Part shown: positions 43,432 to 52,837 of the stretch, one piece after another
How positions within the stretch are numbered: the first letter of the stretch is position 1
Layout of the letters: every line of letters begins with the position of its first letter
Origin: JAUZRW01 sp964549915
GTDB taxonomy: Bacteria > Chloroflexota > Anaerolineae > Aggregatilineales > Phototrophicaceae
Direction: 5' to 3'
Assembly (NCBI GenBank): GCA_964549915.1
Contig: CAZJWX010000002.1
Span: 210,806-274,805, forward strand
Length of the DNA: 64,000 nucleotides
Notes under the pieces: generated by a model
Told to the model about the DNA's origin: nothing
What the model saw: only the letters and a program-made list of their open reading frames with translations
Databases searched by the model: none
Translations under genes and position numbers: made by a program

Positions 43432-43761
43432 ATGGCACGGAAGACAGGTCGCGAAGCACGCGCAGAACGCATCACCTGGTTTGGCTTGGTTCTCGTATTC
43501 ATGCTGCTCAATTTTGACCGCGAGTTCGTCATCCCAGATTTTGTCATCCCCTTCATCCTGGCGGGGATTCTGATGATCTCCGGCATTTACCAGTACACGC
43601 AGAACTGGCGCGTCAGCCCGCTCACCTGGATTTTCGCGGCGGTGTTCATCATCGGTGGGGTGTTTGGCCTCTATTATGACTCGCCCATCGACCTGCGGCT
43701 GGCTTCCCTGTTGATCGTCGTCATCATCATCGGCATCGGTGTTCTGACTAACGAGGGCTGA
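43432..43761 (+). CDS. Small three-helix membrane protein, unknown function
   Basis: A 109-residue protein with a basic N-terminus (ARKTGREARAERI) and three or four hydrophobic helices (about 15-30, 38-55, 62-80, 88-106). No family recognised. It precedes the PucR gene but a long inverted repeat and a separate promoter lie between. Confidence 0.65.
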   Translation: MARKTGREARAERITWFGLVLVFMLLNFDREFVIPDFVIPFILAGILMISGIYQYTQNWRVSPLTWIFAAVFIIGGVFGLYYDSPIDLRLASLLIVVIIIGIGVLTNEG

Positions 43762-43767
43762 GGTTTC

Positions 43768-43827
43768 GCACAAATGCAGGCAAAATTGTGTGAAAGATGC
43801 CAACTAGAATTGCCTGGGCATTTGTGC
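43768..43827 (+). promoter_or_regulatory. Inverted repeat upstream of the first pucR-type gene (operator or terminator)
   Basis: Perfect 10-base arms GCACAAATGC / GCATTTGTGC, extended inward with a 2-base bulge through AGGCAA / TTGCCT. The right arm ends three bases before a consensus -35 box. It can be a terminator of the preceding small gene or a regulator site; the half-site TTGTGCA recurs upstream of the second PucR gene. Confidence 0.5.
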
Positions 43828-43830
43828 ATA

Positions 43831-43859
43831 TTGACAGAAAAGGCAACTTTTGTTACAAG
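43831..43859 (+). promoter_or_regulatory. Sigma-70 promoter of the first pucR-type gene
   Basis: Perfect -35 TTGACA, 17-base spacer and -10 TACAAG (four of six), giving a start near 43866, about 27 bases before the ATG. Confidence 0.65.
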
Positions 43860-43892
43860 TGCAGATACGCATAATGGACGAAGCTCACCAGC

Positions 43893-45545
43893 ATGACGAC
43901 GGACGCAACCAGCACACTAACGGTAGATGATGTGCGCAAACTCGCGCTCCCGCTGAACACACGGATCATCGCGGGGGATGGGTTATTGCATCGTCCGGTC
44001 TCCTGGACGACCATCGTCTATCTGGATGATAATTTCTCTGTGAAGACGCTGCAGCGCGATGAACTGGTGCTGCTGGCATCGCACTTACACGCACGCAGCA
44101 ACGGCAGCGTCACCGAGTTGGATGTCGTGCGCTGGGCAGCGGATCATCACGCATCCGGCCTGGTGCTGCTGGACACACCCTCGCCCAATGCCATCGCCGA
44201 AGCCAAAGCGTACAGCCTGCCTCTGTTGACGTTGCCACCGGGGCATCACCCTCGCATGGTGGAAAAGACCATCGTCAGCCTGCTGGTGGATCGCAAGGGG
44301 CAGCTCGAACGGCGCGGAATCCAGATTTACCGCCAGCTCACGCAGATTTCCTCGCGCAATGAGGGCATGGCAGAACTGATCAACGCGATGGCACGCCTGA
44401 CGAACAAGACCGTCGTCATTCAGGATAAGCGCCTGCAGCCCATTTCTTATTCCTTGCAGCCGCAGTTCGCTGATCTGTGGGATGATCTGGAAGCCTTCCT
44501 CTATAAACGCGATAACCTGCCCGTCGAATTTCAGGATCGGCACCGAGTCTCCGAAGCCGATCAACCGATGCTGATGCAGTCACTGCCGCTGCCGCGCATT
44601 GCACGTCTGGTCGCACCTGTGGTCACCAAGGGCATCGGACGCGGCTACCTGTCGATCATCGGTATGGAAAATGACCTGGACGAGATCGATATGCTCGTCA
44701 GTGAACACGGTGCGGCAGCCTGTGCCATCGAAATGGCCAAACAGAAGATGGTCAGCGAAACGGAAAAACGGCTGCGCGGCACCTTCCTGGATCGCTTGCT
44801 GAATGGAGATGTCAGCCAGCAGGAGGCATCTCGCCAGGGAGAACGCTTCGAGCATGATATGGACGCTGCACACATCGCCCTGGTGCTCTCCTGGCGCGGT
44901 GAAAACCCGCCGTCCATGCGCCGTCTCGAAACCACGATCAACGATCTTGTCGAGCAGAATCGCGCACAGGCGCTCATCTGGCAGCGTGAACGCGAGAATG
45001 AAGTCGTTGTCTTCCACGCAACGGACGACGACGATCCTATCGACACCAGCTTGAAGCTGGCGGAGGCTTTCGCGCGCGAAATCAACAAGCAATACCCCGG
45101 CAACCGGGTCGCCATCGGCCTGGGGCAGCCTGCCCGTGATGTGACGACCTGGCGCAACAGCCACCGCGACGCAGTTCAGGCGCGCGACCTCGCGATTCGC
45201 CTGCAGACGGACAAACCGCTGTACATCGGCGACTTGGGAGTCTATCAGTTGATCCTCTCGTTGAATGATCGTGAGAAGCTGGCGGCCTTCTGCGACAAGA
45301 CGCTCGGTCCCCTGGTGGAATATGACATGCGCCAGAGCGCCGACCTGCTGAAGACGTTGGAAGCCTTCTTCAACTGTCATGGCAACCTGAGCCAGACGGC
45401 AGAGCAATTAATCGTGCATCGTAATACCTTGCTCTATCGCATGAATCGCATCAACGAAATTGCGAAGATCGACCTTAATCGTCCCGAAACTCGTCTCGCC
45501 TTACATCTGGCGCTCACGATCCGACGCCTGCTTTCGCTCGGTTGA
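43893..45545 (+). CDS. PucR-family transcriptional regulator
   Basis: A 550-residue regulator. The N-terminal PucR sensor domain (about 8-130, TVDDVRKLALPLNTRIIAG) is followed by a GAF-like central region and a GGDEF-like CdaR middle domain (about 300-430). The C-terminal PucR-type helix-turn-helix (about 485-545) reads LLKTLEAFFNCHGNLSQTAEQL, then HRNTLLYRMNRI. Such proteins sense purine or other nitrogen metabolites and usually activate neighbouring genes. It stands directly upstream of the glutamate synthase gene, making nitrogen control a reasonable inference. Confidence 0.9.
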   Translation: MTTDATSTLTVDDVRKLALPLNTRIIAGDGLLHRPVSWTTIVYLDDNFSVKTLQRDELVLLASHLHARSNGSVTELDVVRWAADHHASGLVLLDTPSPNAIAEAKAYSLPLLTLPPGHHPRMVEKTIVSLLVDRKGQLERRGIQIYRQLTQISSRNEGMAELINAMARLTNKTVVIQDKRLQPISYSLQPQFADLWDDLEAFLYKRDNLPVEFQDRHRVSEADQPMLMQSLPLPRIARLVAPVVTKGIGRGYLSIIGMENDLDEIDMLVSEHGAAACAIEMAKQKMVSETEKRLRGTFLDRLLNGDVSQQEASRQGERFEHDMDAAHIALVLSWRGENPPSMRRLETTINDLVEQNRAQALIWQRERENEVVVFHATDDDDPIDTSLKLAEAFAREINKQYPGNRVAIGLGQPARDVTTWRNSHRDAVQARDLAIRLQTDKPLYIGDLGVYQLILSLNDREKLAAFCDKTLGPLVEYDMRQSADLLKTLEAFFNCHGNLSQTAEQLIVHRNTLLYRMNRINEIAKIDLNRPETRLALHLALTIRRLLSLG

Positions 45546-45562
45546 GCCAGTTTGCGCGAATT

Positions 45563-45616
45563 GCGGCAAAATCCCCACAAAATGGCGTCTTTAGCCAAAG
45601 AAAAGCCGCGTTTTTT
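45563..45616 (+). terminator. Possible terminator between pucR and glutamate synthase genes
   Basis: GCGGC and GCCGC arms far apart with a small inner stem (TGGC / GCCA), followed by G and six T residues. The U tract is good but the stem is weak. Confidence 0.4.
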
Positions 45617-45667
45617 GTCAACATAGACAAGCTAACGCCACGAAATTGCGTATACTCTGTTGTATAG

Positions 45668-45678
45668 GCGGTAACCGC
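45668..45678. promoter_or_regulatory. Palindrome upstream of glutamate synthase gene
   Basis: GCGGTAACCGC, a perfect 5+1+5 palindrome 52 bases before the glutamate synthase ATG and about 25 bases after a TATACT hexamer that has no proper -35. A weak -35 fits activator-dependent expression; the binding protein is unknown. Confidence 0.35.
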
Positions 45679-45730
45679 TTGCCTTGTTACACTCCCTGGT
45701 GGCTTACTATATACTGGGGAGGAATCTACG

Positions 45731-48700
45731 ATGCAGCAAAACCGTTGGTTGGAAGAACTCCAGGATTTCCCGTCCCTCAATGACGACCTGCACCCCATAG
45801 ACCGCAATCACCGCGATGCCTGCGCGTTAATCTGTGCCGTCCGCAAAGGTGGGCAGCCCACCCATGGCAACGTCAAGCGAACGATTGAAGCTCTCGCCCG
45901 TATGGGTCATCGTACCGGATATATTAACGGGGAAGGAGATGGTGTCGGCATCCTGACCGACATCCCGCGACAGTTATGGTCAAAGTGGCTCGCCGAAGAT
46001 GGTTTGATTCCGACACTCGCCGCTGACCGCACCTTCTGGGTCGCACACCTTTTCGTCCCGGCTGAGGACAAACCTCGCGCCCGCAACATCGTCGAACAGG
46101 TCTGTCATACCATCAGCGAGGCGGGGCTGCACCTGCTCACCGAGCGCGAAGGTCGCGTCAACAGCCTGGTGCTGGGGCCAAACGCCGCTCGCAACGAACC
46201 TGCCTTCTGGCAAATCGCAGGCGTGAATGGACAGGTTCCTGAAGCTGAACTCGACGCCAAGCTCTTCGAAATTCAGACACAGCTTGAAGAAGAACTGGGC
46301 ATCCATTTTCCGTCCTTCTCGCGCTACAGCGTCGTCTATAAAGTCCAGGGTACCATCGAGATTCTGCGCCGCTACTACCCCGAACTGCGCGACCCGGATT
46401 ACGCCTCGACCGTCACGCTGGGGCACGCTCGCTATAGCACCAACACCAACCCGATTTTCGAACGCGCACAACCCTTTTCCGTGATCGGGCACAATGGCGA
46501 ATTCAACACGATTTCGCGCTTCCGGCTGGAGGCGGAAATGCTGGGCATCCCGCTCCTGGAAGACGGCTCTGATTCGCAAGATGTCGATCGCATGATTCAC
46601 GCGCTGACCTCGCGTTTCGGCCTGGATTTGATTGAGGCGATGGAGCACATCTTCCCGCCCTACGAGCACGACTTAATCCAGAATCGCGACGACATCCGCG
46701 AGATTTACCAGCACATTCGCCAATCCTGGGGGCACTTCGCGCAAGGGCCTGCTGCTGTCGCCGCACGCCTGGGCAACCAACTGGTCTTCAGTGTGGATGC
46801 GCTCGGCCTGCGTCCGCTGTGGTTCGGCGAGACCGAGAAAGAATACTTCGCCTCGTCAGAACGCGGCGTTTACCACCTGGATAGCATGTCCGTCGAGCCA
46901 CAGCCCATGGCTCCCGGCGAAAAAATCGCCCTGCGCCTGACGCCCGGGGATGGGGTGGAAGTGCTGCGTTATCCGGATATTCAGATGCATGTGCTGCGAC
47001 GCTATGCACGCAAACACCTGGATACGCAGGAGATGCAGGCGCTGCAACTCGGCAGCACCCGTACGGATCTTCCTGACAGCGGCACAGGCTTCGGATCATC
47101 GTCGAATGGAGGCCACCCGTTGAGCAGCACGCCGACTTTCCGCAGCAACGGCAGCAGCCATACCAACGGCGGCTCCCAGCGCGAGGCCGTCCCGGCGGGT
47201 GTGGCGACAGCGCGTCTGCTGGATCAGCAGATGGCCGCTGCACAGGCCACCCTACCCGCTGCTGAGGCCGTCGCAATCGCGGATGAGCCTGCCTCGGAAG
47301 CGGACATCACCCCAGAAGCCGAAGCCTCGCCTGAACCAACCCCGGTTGTTCCGCTGCCCTGGGAGCATGCCGACATCAACGTCAACGCGGCAGTCATGTC
47401 CGGCATGGGCTGGGAACGCTACCATGTCGCCTGGATGGAGAGCATCGCACAGGCGGGCAAGGAACAGATAGGCTCCCTGGGCTGGGATGGAGCGCTGGCC
47501 GCGATGAGCCGCAAACGCACCAACCTCGCCGATTACTTCAAAGAGACTGTCGCTGTCGTCACCAATCCAGCGATTGACCGCGAACGTGAACAATCGCAAT
47601 TCAGCACGCAGGTGCTCATCGGCGCACGCCCGGACATCAATCTGCCGGGGAGTGCCGCGCCCGTGCAACTGGATACCCCGCTGCTGCTGGGTGGCCTGGA
47701 TGCCCTCGGTGATCTGGATTTGCAGCGCCGTGTGGCGCAGCAGCACGGCACCGCCGTACTCGAAGACCTACTGGCGGCATTTACAGGGCGTCTGGCGCTG
47801 CTGTCGTTGAGTGCGGGCGAAGGCGAGAGCATCGAGCAAGCCGTGAACCGCCTGCAAGCCGAAGCAGCGCAAGCCGTGCGTGAGGGCGCGGAATGCCTGC
47901 TGCTGGATGATACGCAGGCCGCCCTCGGCACAGGTCTCTGGCTTGACCCACTGCTGGTGACTTCGGCCATTGACCGCGAACTGCGCAAGGCCAACGCCGT
48001 GCCCAATCTACGCCGCCGCGCCGGGATCGTGGTGCGCAGCGGTGCCCTGCGCGACCTGCACGACATCGCCCTCTGCGTGAGCCTGGGTGCGAATGCTGTG
48101 CTGCCTTATGCCATGTACGCGGTCTCCATCGGCATCGCACCCAAGGGTGGGCGCAATCAGCCAGAGCCAGAACAGATCGAGGCCGGACTGGATCGCGCGG
48201 TCAATATCTTGACCAAAGGCTTGCAAAAGGTCACGTCGACCATTGGCTGCCACGAATTGCGCGGCTACGGTCACAGCTTCAGCTCCATCGGCCTCTCCAA
48301 GAACGTCGCCGCCATCTTCGGCACGCCGAATTACTTTGGCAGCGAAGGGCGCGGCCTGACCTGGACAGCGCTGCTGGATGATGCCGAGAAACGCCGCGCA
48401 GAATTCCGAGGTGAGACACGCGCCCGCCTGGACAATCCGGATCGCTTCTTCCCGAAGATGTGGAAAAAGGCCGAAACAGTCGCACAGGGCGACATGGAAT
48501 GGGCGGACTACACCGAAGAAGTACGCCAGCTCGAAGAGAAGATTCCGGTCAGCATTCGCCACCTGATCGGCATCAAGGAAGCGCCGGACGATCAGCACGT
48601 CGCGCCGGAAGAAGTCAATCTCTGCGTTGGCAATCATAACCTGCCGCTGGTCATCAGTGCGATGTCTTTCGGCTCTCAGGGTGAACTGGCCTACCGAACC

Positions 48701-50590
48701 TATGCGGAAGCCGCCCGCTTGCTCAACATCGTCTGCATGAACGGGGAAGGCGGCGAACTGCCTGACTTGATGGGCAGATACAAAGAATGGCGTGGTCAGC
48801 AGATTGCATCCGCACGTTTCGGCGTGAACATCGGCTTTCTAAACTCCGCTGACTTCCTGGAAATCAAAATCGGACAGGGAGCAAAACCCGGCGAAGGGGG
48901 TCATCTCCCCGGGCACAAGGTCACCGAACAGGTCGCCGAGTCGCGCCACACCACACCCGGCGTTGATCTGATTTCACCCAGTAACAACCACGACCTGTAC
49001 TCGATCGAAGACCTGGCACAGTTGATCGACGAATTGAAGACGGCCAATCCTCGCGCAAAGGTCAGCGTGAAGATTCCGGTGGTTCCCGGCGTGGGAATTA
49101 TCGCGGTCGGCGTCGCCAAAGCTGGCGCGGACATCATCACGATCACGGGTTACACGGGTGGCACTGGCGCTGCGCGGGCACATGCCCTGCGCCACGTCGG
49201 GTTGCCTGCGGAAATCGGCGTCTGGCTCTCGCACCACGCACTCATCAGCAGCGGTCTGCGCAAAGACGTTGAATTGTGGGTCGATGGCGGCATGAAATCC
49301 GGGCGCGATGTCGTGAAGATGATGTGCCTGGGTGCGAACCGCGTCGGCTTCGGCACGCTGGCCATGGTCAGTGTGGGCTGTACGATCTGTCGCGGGTGCC
49401 AGGACGGGACCTGCCATGTGGGCATCACCACCCATGTGAAGACCAAGGAAGAGGCCGACATGAAGGGCTTCAAAGCCTTCCGCCCCTTCGAGGAAAAAGG
49501 CTCACCCGAGGGCATTTACCGCGTGTTCACGGCCATTAGCGAAGAGATGCGCGACATCATCAGCAAGTTGGGTTACCGTGATGCGCAAGAGATCGTAGGC
49601 CGCGCCGATTTGCTGGAACAACTGGAACTGTACAAAGACCGCATCGACCTGACCAGCTTGCTCAAGCCTGCGCCGGATTTCAAGACAGGCAACCGCCCCG
49701 GCGGTTTGCGCATCTCCCGCCCACGCAACATCATCAGCCGCCAGATGACCGAGGTCATTTCATCTTACGTGAACAAGGGCGAACTGGAATTGACGTACGA
49801 TGATGAACAAGTCATGGCGATGGATCGTGCACTGGGAACGCACCTCGCAGGGGCAATCAAGCGGGGTGAAGTGCCGGAGACCGAAAACCTCAAGGGCGTG
49901 CATCTGAGTTTCAGCAACTCAGCAGTGCCGGGTAACGGCCTGGGAGCCTTCCTGGACGAACCCGTCACGATTCTGGTCGAAGGCGGGGCACAGGATGGCG
50001 TCGGCAAATGCACACGCGGCGGCACGATTCACGTGCTGAAGGGGCTGAATCACAATGGCGTGCGCCTGGATGGTTCGGTGGGCAAGAGCTTCGCTTACGG
50101 GGCACAGGGTGGCACATTCATCGTACAGGGTAACGCGGATACCCGCGCTTGCATCCGCCTCAGCGGTGCGGATGTGATCTTCGGTGGCGAAGTGGATCGT
50201 CGCCAGCCACTGCGCGATGAACTCGGCGGCATCGGCGCACGCGCCAACCTCAAGGGCTATGCCTTCGAGTACATGACCAGCGGACGGGCGCTCGTTCTGG
50301 GTGACCCTGGTCCCTGGATTTGCGCCGGGATGACGGGCGGCGTGATCTACCAACGCATCCAGCCAGAGGTGAATCTCACGGTTGAGGCCGTTCAGCGGCG
50401 CATCGCCCCTGGCTCGAATGTTGAAATTCAACCGCTGGATGACCAGGGCGTCGAAGATGTGCACGAACTGCTGAGCTACTATATTCAGACGCTCGAACTC
50501 AACAACCAGCCAGAAGCCGTACAGCATCTCTACCCGCTGCGCCGGATGCCGACAAATTACTTCGTGAAGATCACCCCTCGGCATCAATGA
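45731..50590 (+). CDS. gltB: Glutamate synthase large subunit / ferredoxin-type GOGAT
   Basis: A 1619-residue enzyme. It has a class II glutaminase domain with probable catalytic Cys31 exposed by removal of a 30-residue leader (DACALIC), with GHARYSTNTNP and HNGEFNT. A Ser/Gly/Ala/Pro-rich linker of about 100 residues (about 444-542) precedes the central domain (GKEQIGSLGWDG, NPAIDRERE). The FMN domain has SPSNNHDLYSIEDLAQLI and GYTGGTGAA, and the 3Fe-4S site C-x5-C-x4-C is in CTICRGCQDGTC with one extra Cys. The GXGXG helix domain is C-terminal. It makes two glutamates from glutamine and 2-oxoglutarate. No gltD follows, so the electron donor may be ferredoxin or a distant small subunit. GGGGAGG precedes the ATG. 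Confidence 0.93.
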   Translation: MQQNRWLEELQDFPSLNDDLHPIDRNHRDACALICAVRKGGQPTHGNVKRTIEALARMGHRTGYINGEGDGVGILTDIPRQLWSKWLAEDGLIPTLAADRTFWVAHLFVPAEDKPRARNIVEQVCHTISEAGLHLLTEREGRVNSLVLGPNAARNEPAFWQIAGVNGQVPEAELDAKLFEIQTQLEEELGIHFPSFSRYSVVYKVQGTIEILRRYYPELRDPDYASTVTLGHARYSTNTNPIFERAQPFSVIGHNGEFNTISRFRLEAEMLGIPLLEDGSDSQDVDRMIHALTSRFGLDLIEAMEHIFPPYEHDLIQNRDDIREIYQHIRQSWGHFAQGPAAVAARLGNQLVFSVDALGLRPLWFGETEKEYFASSERGVYHLDSMSVEPQPMAPGEKIALRLTPGDGVEVLRYPDIQMHVLRRYARKHLDTQEMQALQLGSTRTDLPDSGTGFGSSSNGGHPLSSTPTFRSNGSSHTNGGSQREAVPAGVATARLLDQQMAAAQATLPAAEAVAIADEPASEADITPEAEASPEPTPVVPLPWEHADINVNAAVMSGMGWERYHVAWMESIAQAGKEQIGSLGWDGALAAMSRKRTNLADYFKETVAVVTNPAIDREREQSQFSTQVLIGARPDINLPGSAAPVQLDTPLLLGGLDALGDLDLQRRVAQQHGTAVLEDLLAAFTGRLALLSLSAGEGESIEQAVNRLQAEAAQAVREGAECLLLDDTQAALGTGLWLDPLLVTSAIDRELRKANAVPNLRRRAGIVVRSGALRDLHDIALCVSLGANAVLPYAMYAVSIGIAPKGGRNQPEPEQIEAGLDRAVNILTKGLQKVTSTIGCHELRGYGHSFSSIGLSKNVAAIFGTPNYFGSEGRGLTWTALLDDAEKRRAEFRGETRARLDNPDRFFPKMWKKAETVAQGDMEWADYTEEVRQLEEKIPVSIRHLIGIKEAPDDQHVAPEEVNLCVGNHNLPLVISAMSFGSQGELAYRTYAEAARLLNIVCMNGEGGELPDLMGRYKEWRGQQIASARFGVNIGFLNSADFLEIKIGQGAKPGEGGHLPGHKVTEQVAESRHTTPGVDLISPSNNHDLYSIEDLAQLIDELKTANPRAKVSVKIPVVPGVGIIAVGVAKAGADIITITGYTGGTGAARAHALRHVGLPAEIGVWLSHHALISSGLRKDVELWVDGGMKSGRDVVKMMCLGANRVGFGTLAMVSVGCTICRGCQDGTCHVGITTHVKTKEEADMKGFKAFRPFEEKGSPEGIYRVFTAISEEMRDIISKLGYRDAQEIVGRADLLEQLELYKDRIDLTSLLKPAPDFKTGNRPGGLRISRPRNIISRQMTEVISSYVNKGELELTYDDEQVMAMDRALGTHLAGAIKRGEVPETENLKGVHLSFSNSAVPGNGLGAFLDEPVTILVEGGAQDGVGKCTRGGTIHVLKGLNHNGVRLDGSVGKSFAYGAQGGTFIVQGNADTRACIRLSGADVIFGGEVDRRQPLRDELGGIGARANLKGYAFEYMTSGRALVLGDPGPWICAGMTGGVIYQRIQPEVNLTVEAVQRRIAPGSNVEIQPLDDQGVEDVHELLSYYIQTLELNNQPEAVQHLYPLRRMPTNYFVKITPRHQ

Positions 50591-50611
50591 GTGTCACGGG
50601 CACAGGAAACA

Positions 50612-50644
50612 AAACAGCGCGAGGAGCAATCCCCCGCGCTGTTT
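50612..50644. terminator. Bidirectional terminator after glutamate synthase gene
   Basis: Perfect 10-bp stem AAACAGCGCG / CGCGCTGTTT with a 13-base loop between two convergent genes; A and T runs on both flanks fit termination in both directions. Confidence 0.75.
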
Positions 50645-50666
50645 CTACACTTCCTGGTGCAGGCGC

Positions 50667-50861
50667 TTATTCGCCAACCGGGACATCCAGCTCATCCCAG
50701 GCTGCCTTACCCACGAATTTGGTCAGCTTGCGACCGTCTTCGGTGGTGGCCTTCAGCCCATAGCGAACGCCGCTCTTCGTATCGAAGGTCACTTTGGTGA
50801 CATTGCTCTCGTCGATCTGAACCTTCTTCTTCAGTTTGAGGTCATAAAATTCAATCGCCAT
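50667..50861 (-). CDS. Small conserved-looking beta-rich protein, unknown function
   Basis: A 64-residue protein (MAIEFYDLKLKKKVQID...) of alternating hydrophobic/charged pattern suggesting a small beta-barrel. It is Lys-rich with balanced acidic residues and has no Cys. GAAAGAAG lies upstream of the ATG. It sits alone between the glutamate synthase gene and the second pucR-type gene, and its upstream region contains CTTGCACAAG, the same half-site seen before both pucR-type genes. Confidence 0.65.
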   Translation of the reverse strand: MAIEFYDLKLKKKVQIDESNVTKVTFDTKSGVRYGLKATTEDGRKLTKFVGKAAWDELDVPVGE

Positions 50862-50994
50862 ATCGCATCTTCTTTCAATGTTTTTACACTGAAGACAAGG
50901 CTAGTACAATTTTTCTACTTGCACAAGCGAACTGCGGCACAAAACCCCCAAAATTTCTAAATTTCTTACGCTTTCACAACTCTAGCGCCACTTT

Positions 50995-52638
50995 TCAGTA
51001 GTTTGGCAGGCGTTCAGGTACGGTCGCCAGTACGCGCTGTACCTTCAACGCCAGGTGCAGCAGCAGGCGATTATCCGGGTCATTCAGGTCGATGTCGGTC
51101 AACTCGCTGATCTTATCCAGGCGGTAAACCAGGGTATTGCGGTGCACATCCAGGTCTTTGGCGGCCTGCGCCAGATTGCCGTTGGCGGCGAAGAACCCCT
51201 CGAGCGTGCGCACCAATTCGCTCTGCTTGCGATCATCGTGTTCCACCAGCGGCACCAGCGTTTCCTGGTAGAACTGCTGCAAATTCTCCAGGTTGCGCTC
51301 TTTGAGGGCGAGCAGCAGTTGGTAGAGCTTCAGGTCGCCGTAGAAGGTTGTGTCATCGTTGTCGCCCAATTCCTGCGCGATGTTCACCGAGTCCTTCGCT
51401 TCGCGGTAGGCTTCACGCAGATTGCGCAGTCCTTCGTAGGGGCGGCTGATTCCGGCAGCGACCAATCCGCTGGGCGTGCGCAGGGCAAGCTGTTCGCGAA
51501 GCTCTTCGACAATCGAGCGAATGCGCGTAGTGCCACTAGCGGCCTCCAGGGGATAGAGCGCCACAATGGCGTCAATATACTGCCCAACGGCTCCGTCCAA
51601 CTGCCGCCGCAGCATATCATCCCGCACCAACGAGACCAGGGCTTCGATGGGCAAGCTCTGCCCGTTGTCGGTCAGGGCGCGGAAGAGCGCTACAGCATAG
51701 AGGCCATCCGGGTTGAAGCCCGATTGCTGCGCCCGCGTCGCCAGCAAATCACCGTCCGTCGGCGCACCGCTGAGCCACATCTGAATCCAATCACCACGCG
51801 CCTGTTCCACTGCGGAGGCAATGGCGCGGCTCTTCGCCAATTCCAGGGCGCATACATCCGCTCCGGAAGTGAGCACCATGCGATCCAGGTCATCGAGCGC
51901 CTCATCGCCCGTGACATAGGAGAGGAAGCCAGCGATGCGCTTTTCGACCTGCAAGGCCGTCGTGTGCCCGATGGGGCTGCGAACAATCGCCCCCTGGGTA
52001 GATGGGGCTTCGGTGGAGAGCCATTTCTGGAAGGTGCTGTAGGGCATGTTTTGCATGAGCGCTCGCCCACTGGTACCGCGCCGCCCTACTGAGGGATATG
52101 CCTGAGCGATCATCACGCCTGCGTCGTCATGGACGACCATCGCCTTGGCAGTCGCACGCGCCATCACCTGCAACAGGCTGTTCAAGTCGCGGTTTTCTGC
52201 GGCCAGGCGCGTGAGCTTACGCTGAATCTCAATCGCACGTTCCGCCAACTGCGCCGACTGGTTGAGAATCGCCTTGTTGACGGCACGCTCAATGCCTGTG
52301 AAAGCAGTGTCTTCGGGCAGCAACAGCAGGGCAACGCCCAGTTCCTGTGCCAGGGCAATCCCGGTCTGCGAAACCGTTCCCACGATGGCAATCGCCGCGA
52401 CATCAGCCTGGGCAAGCTGCTCGATGACCCGGGCAGGAGACGCCTGCTTGTGGATGCTTTGTAACATATCGACGGCGACAATCGCCAGTTCCCCGCCGTA
52501 AATCTCAGGCAGGTCAGTTGCGCGGATGGTAATTGCCCAGGTGATGGGAGTCTCCGGATCACCCACAGCAATGGACGTGTTCAGCGGCAGCGCCAGACGC
52601 AGCAACGACTGGAGGGTGACAGTGTTCTTCTCGGTCAT
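50995..52638 (-). CDS. PucR-family transcriptional regulator
   Basis: A 547-residue regulator with the same layout as the one upstream of the glutamate synthase gene: N-terminal PucR domain (LQSLLRLALPLNTSIAVGD), GAF-like middle, CdaR GGDEF-like segment (about 320-440), and a C-terminal HTH with LVRTLEGFFAANGNLAQAAKDL then HRNTLVYRLDKI. The two proteins are clear paralogues. ATG at 52638 follows AGGAAAGAG; the frame extends 20 codons more without support. An inverted repeat and a TATAAT lie 65-110 bases upstream. Confidence 0.9.
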   Translation of the reverse strand: MTEKNTVTLQSLLRLALPLNTSIAVGDPETPITWAITIRATDLPEIYGGELAIVAVDMLQSIHKQASPARVIEQLAQADVAAIAIVGTVSQTGIALAQELGVALLLLPEDTAFTGIERAVNKAILNQSAQLAERAIEIQRKLTRLAAENRDLNSLLQVMARATAKAMVVHDDAGVMIAQAYPSVGRRGTSGRALMQNMPYSTFQKWLSTEAPSTQGAIVRSPIGHTTALQVEKRIAGFLSYVTGDEALDDLDRMVLTSGADVCALELAKSRAIASAVEQARGDWIQMWLSGAPTDGDLLATRAQQSGFNPDGLYAVALFRALTDNGQSLPIEALVSLVRDDMLRRQLDGAVGQYIDAIVALYPLEAASGTTRIRSIVEELREQLALRTPSGLVAAGISRPYEGLRNLREAYREAKDSVNIAQELGDNDDTTFYGDLKLYQLLLALKERNLENLQQFYQETLVPLVEHDDRKQSELVRTLEGFFAANGNLAQAAKDLDVHRNTLVYRLDKISELTDIDLNDPDNRLLLHLALKVQRVLATVPERLPNY

Positions 52639-52701
52639 GAGTCTCTTTCCTACTGTGAAGCCGTATTGTAGAGCCACTGGCTCGAATTCTCCAGGCAATC
52701 A

Positions 52702-52731
52702 TGCACAAGAGTTTTCGCGGAAGTTTGTGCA
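52702..52731 (-). promoter_or_regulatory. Inverted repeat in the leader of the second pucR-type gene
   Basis: TGCACAA and TTGTGCA (7-base arms, 16-base spacer) lie just downstream of a minus-strand TATAAT at 52742-52747, the position of a repressor site. The same half-site occurs before the other pucR-type gene, so autoregulation or cross-regulation is possible. Confidence 0.45.
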
Positions 52732-52837
52732 ACTGGCGTAGATTATACGGGAAAGTCACCAAAAGGAAAGAAAAGAGCGCCCGGTTGGACGCTCTCTGCA
52801 ATACCGCTGTTGTCGAAAACTGCCAAACGCTGCTGTG

